Assembly: GCA_013694845.1 (NCBI GenBank)
Contig: JACDBQ010000429.1
Coordinates: 1 to 6,683 of the forward strand
DNA from: Acidobacteriota bacterium
Lineage (GTDB): Bacteria > Acidobacteriota > Vicinamibacteria > Vicinamibacterales > 2-12-FULL-66-21
DNA length: 6,683 nt
Reading direction: 5' to 3'
The translations under genes were made by a program, and so were the position numbers. Within the stretch, counting starts at the first letter, position 1; each line of letters starts with the position of its first letter. Below the pieces are notes generated by a model. That model did not search any database. It was not told the DNA's origin and worked only from the letters and a program-made list of their open reading frames with translations. Shown in pieces: positions 6,403 to 6,683 of the stretch.

Positions 6403-6683
6403 TTACCCTAAACGTGTTCTCAGGACCTCGCGCAGTTCGACGAGGTCCTGCCGGCGGGGGATGACCATCGCGTCCACGCGAATGCCCGACGACCTGGCGA
6501 TGAGCAGTTGAATGGCTGCCGTGGTGATGAAGTTGGCGCTCAAGGCGGCAGCGCCGGCCGACGTTCCCCAGGTCGGGATGAGCAGGATCGTCAGGGCCAG
6601 TTGGATAGCGGTGCCGACCGCGGCGGAGAGGATGCTGCGCCCCGGCTGCCCCCTCGCGGTGAGAATCGCGTTCACGCCGATGG
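6403..6683 (-). CDS. Polysaccharide flippase-like membrane protein, C-terminal fragment
   Basis: The minus strand is open from the right window end to a TAA at 6403-6405, giving the last 92 residues of a larger protein. It reads IGVNAILTARGQPGRS, then two hydrophobic helices (ILSAAVGTAIQLALTILLIP and a second one around AALSANFITTAAIQLLIA) and a basic cytoplasmic tail. The Gly-Arg turn, the LIP at the end of a helix and the GAAAL start of the next are what I recall of the penultimate and last helices of Wzx-type/MATE-like oligosaccharide flippases, which move undecaprenyl-linked sugar units across the inner membrane. The neighbouring surface-polysaccharide genes support that. The GTG at 6673-6675 is an internal valine, since the frame continues upstream. 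With only the C-terminus visible, a related multi-helix transporter cannot be excluded. Confidence 0.65.
   Translation of the reverse strand, partial: IGVNAILTARGQPGRSILSAAVGTAIQLALTILLIPTWGTSAGAAALSANFITTAAIQLLIARSSGIRVDAMVIPRRQDLVELREVLRTRLG

Noticed and set aside
6329..6511. Short plus-strand open frame at the protease end
   Set aside because: It overlaps both the protease end and the antisense of the flippase tail; composition is Arg-rich and it has no recognisable features.
6673..6675. GTG as the start of a small 90-residue membrane protein
   Set aside because: The frame continues upstream to the window edge with residues fitting a flippase helix, so this is an internal valine of a truncated gene.

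Overview
The window is GC-rich (about two thirds G+C by eye) bacterial chromosome and looks like part of a cell-surface polysaccharide (O-antigen or capsule type) locus. Five genes can be supported, two of them cut by the window ends. The gene types resemble what is common in Acidobacteriota (Vicinamibacteria-like soil lineages): a CDP-hexose pathway, an O-antigen-ligase-family protein with an extra C-terminal domain, and a secreted matrixin-like protease with BACON and FG-GAP-type repeats. This taxonomic guess rests on recalled family resemblance and is tentative.

Layout. From right to left on the minus strand: the last ~92 residues of a polysaccharide flippase-like membrane protein (6403 to the window end). 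Then, on the plus strand, a 757-residue secreted metalloprotease (4072-6345) that faces the flippase tail and diverges from the next block. Then a compact minus-strand operon: glucose-1-phosphate cytidylyltransferase (rfbF, 3092-3862), a CDP-glucose 4,6-dehydratase-like SDR enzyme whose likely GTG start overlaps the rfbF stop by 4 nt, an O-antigen polymerase/ligase-family membrane protein starting 15 nt later, and, 35 nt after that, the first 41 codons of a group II truncated-hemoglobin-like globin running off the left end.

How the genes fit together. RfbF makes CDP-glucose from glucose-1-phosphate and CTP. The next enzyme would convert it to CDP-4-keto-6-deoxyglucose, a precursor of dideoxy- or deoxyhexoses. 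The flippase would move lipid-linked repeat units across the inner membrane, and the Wzy/WaaL-family protein would polymerise or ligate them. The reductase, epimerase and glycosyltransferase steps are not in the window. The protease is an exported protein of unknown target and the globin is probably an unrelated downstream passenger.

Non-coding parts are short: 209 nt between the divergent rfbF and protease starts (weak promoter candidates, a 14-nt-period direct repeat, one GC hairpin followed by five T), and 57 nt between the convergent protease and flippase ends (G-rich, with a 9-nt repeat and four G-runs). No RNA genes, CRISPR arrays, insertion sequences or attachment sites were seen. I do not see a clearly new biological system. 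The most distinctive item is the modular protease with an A-B-A'-A-B pattern of C-terminal repeats.
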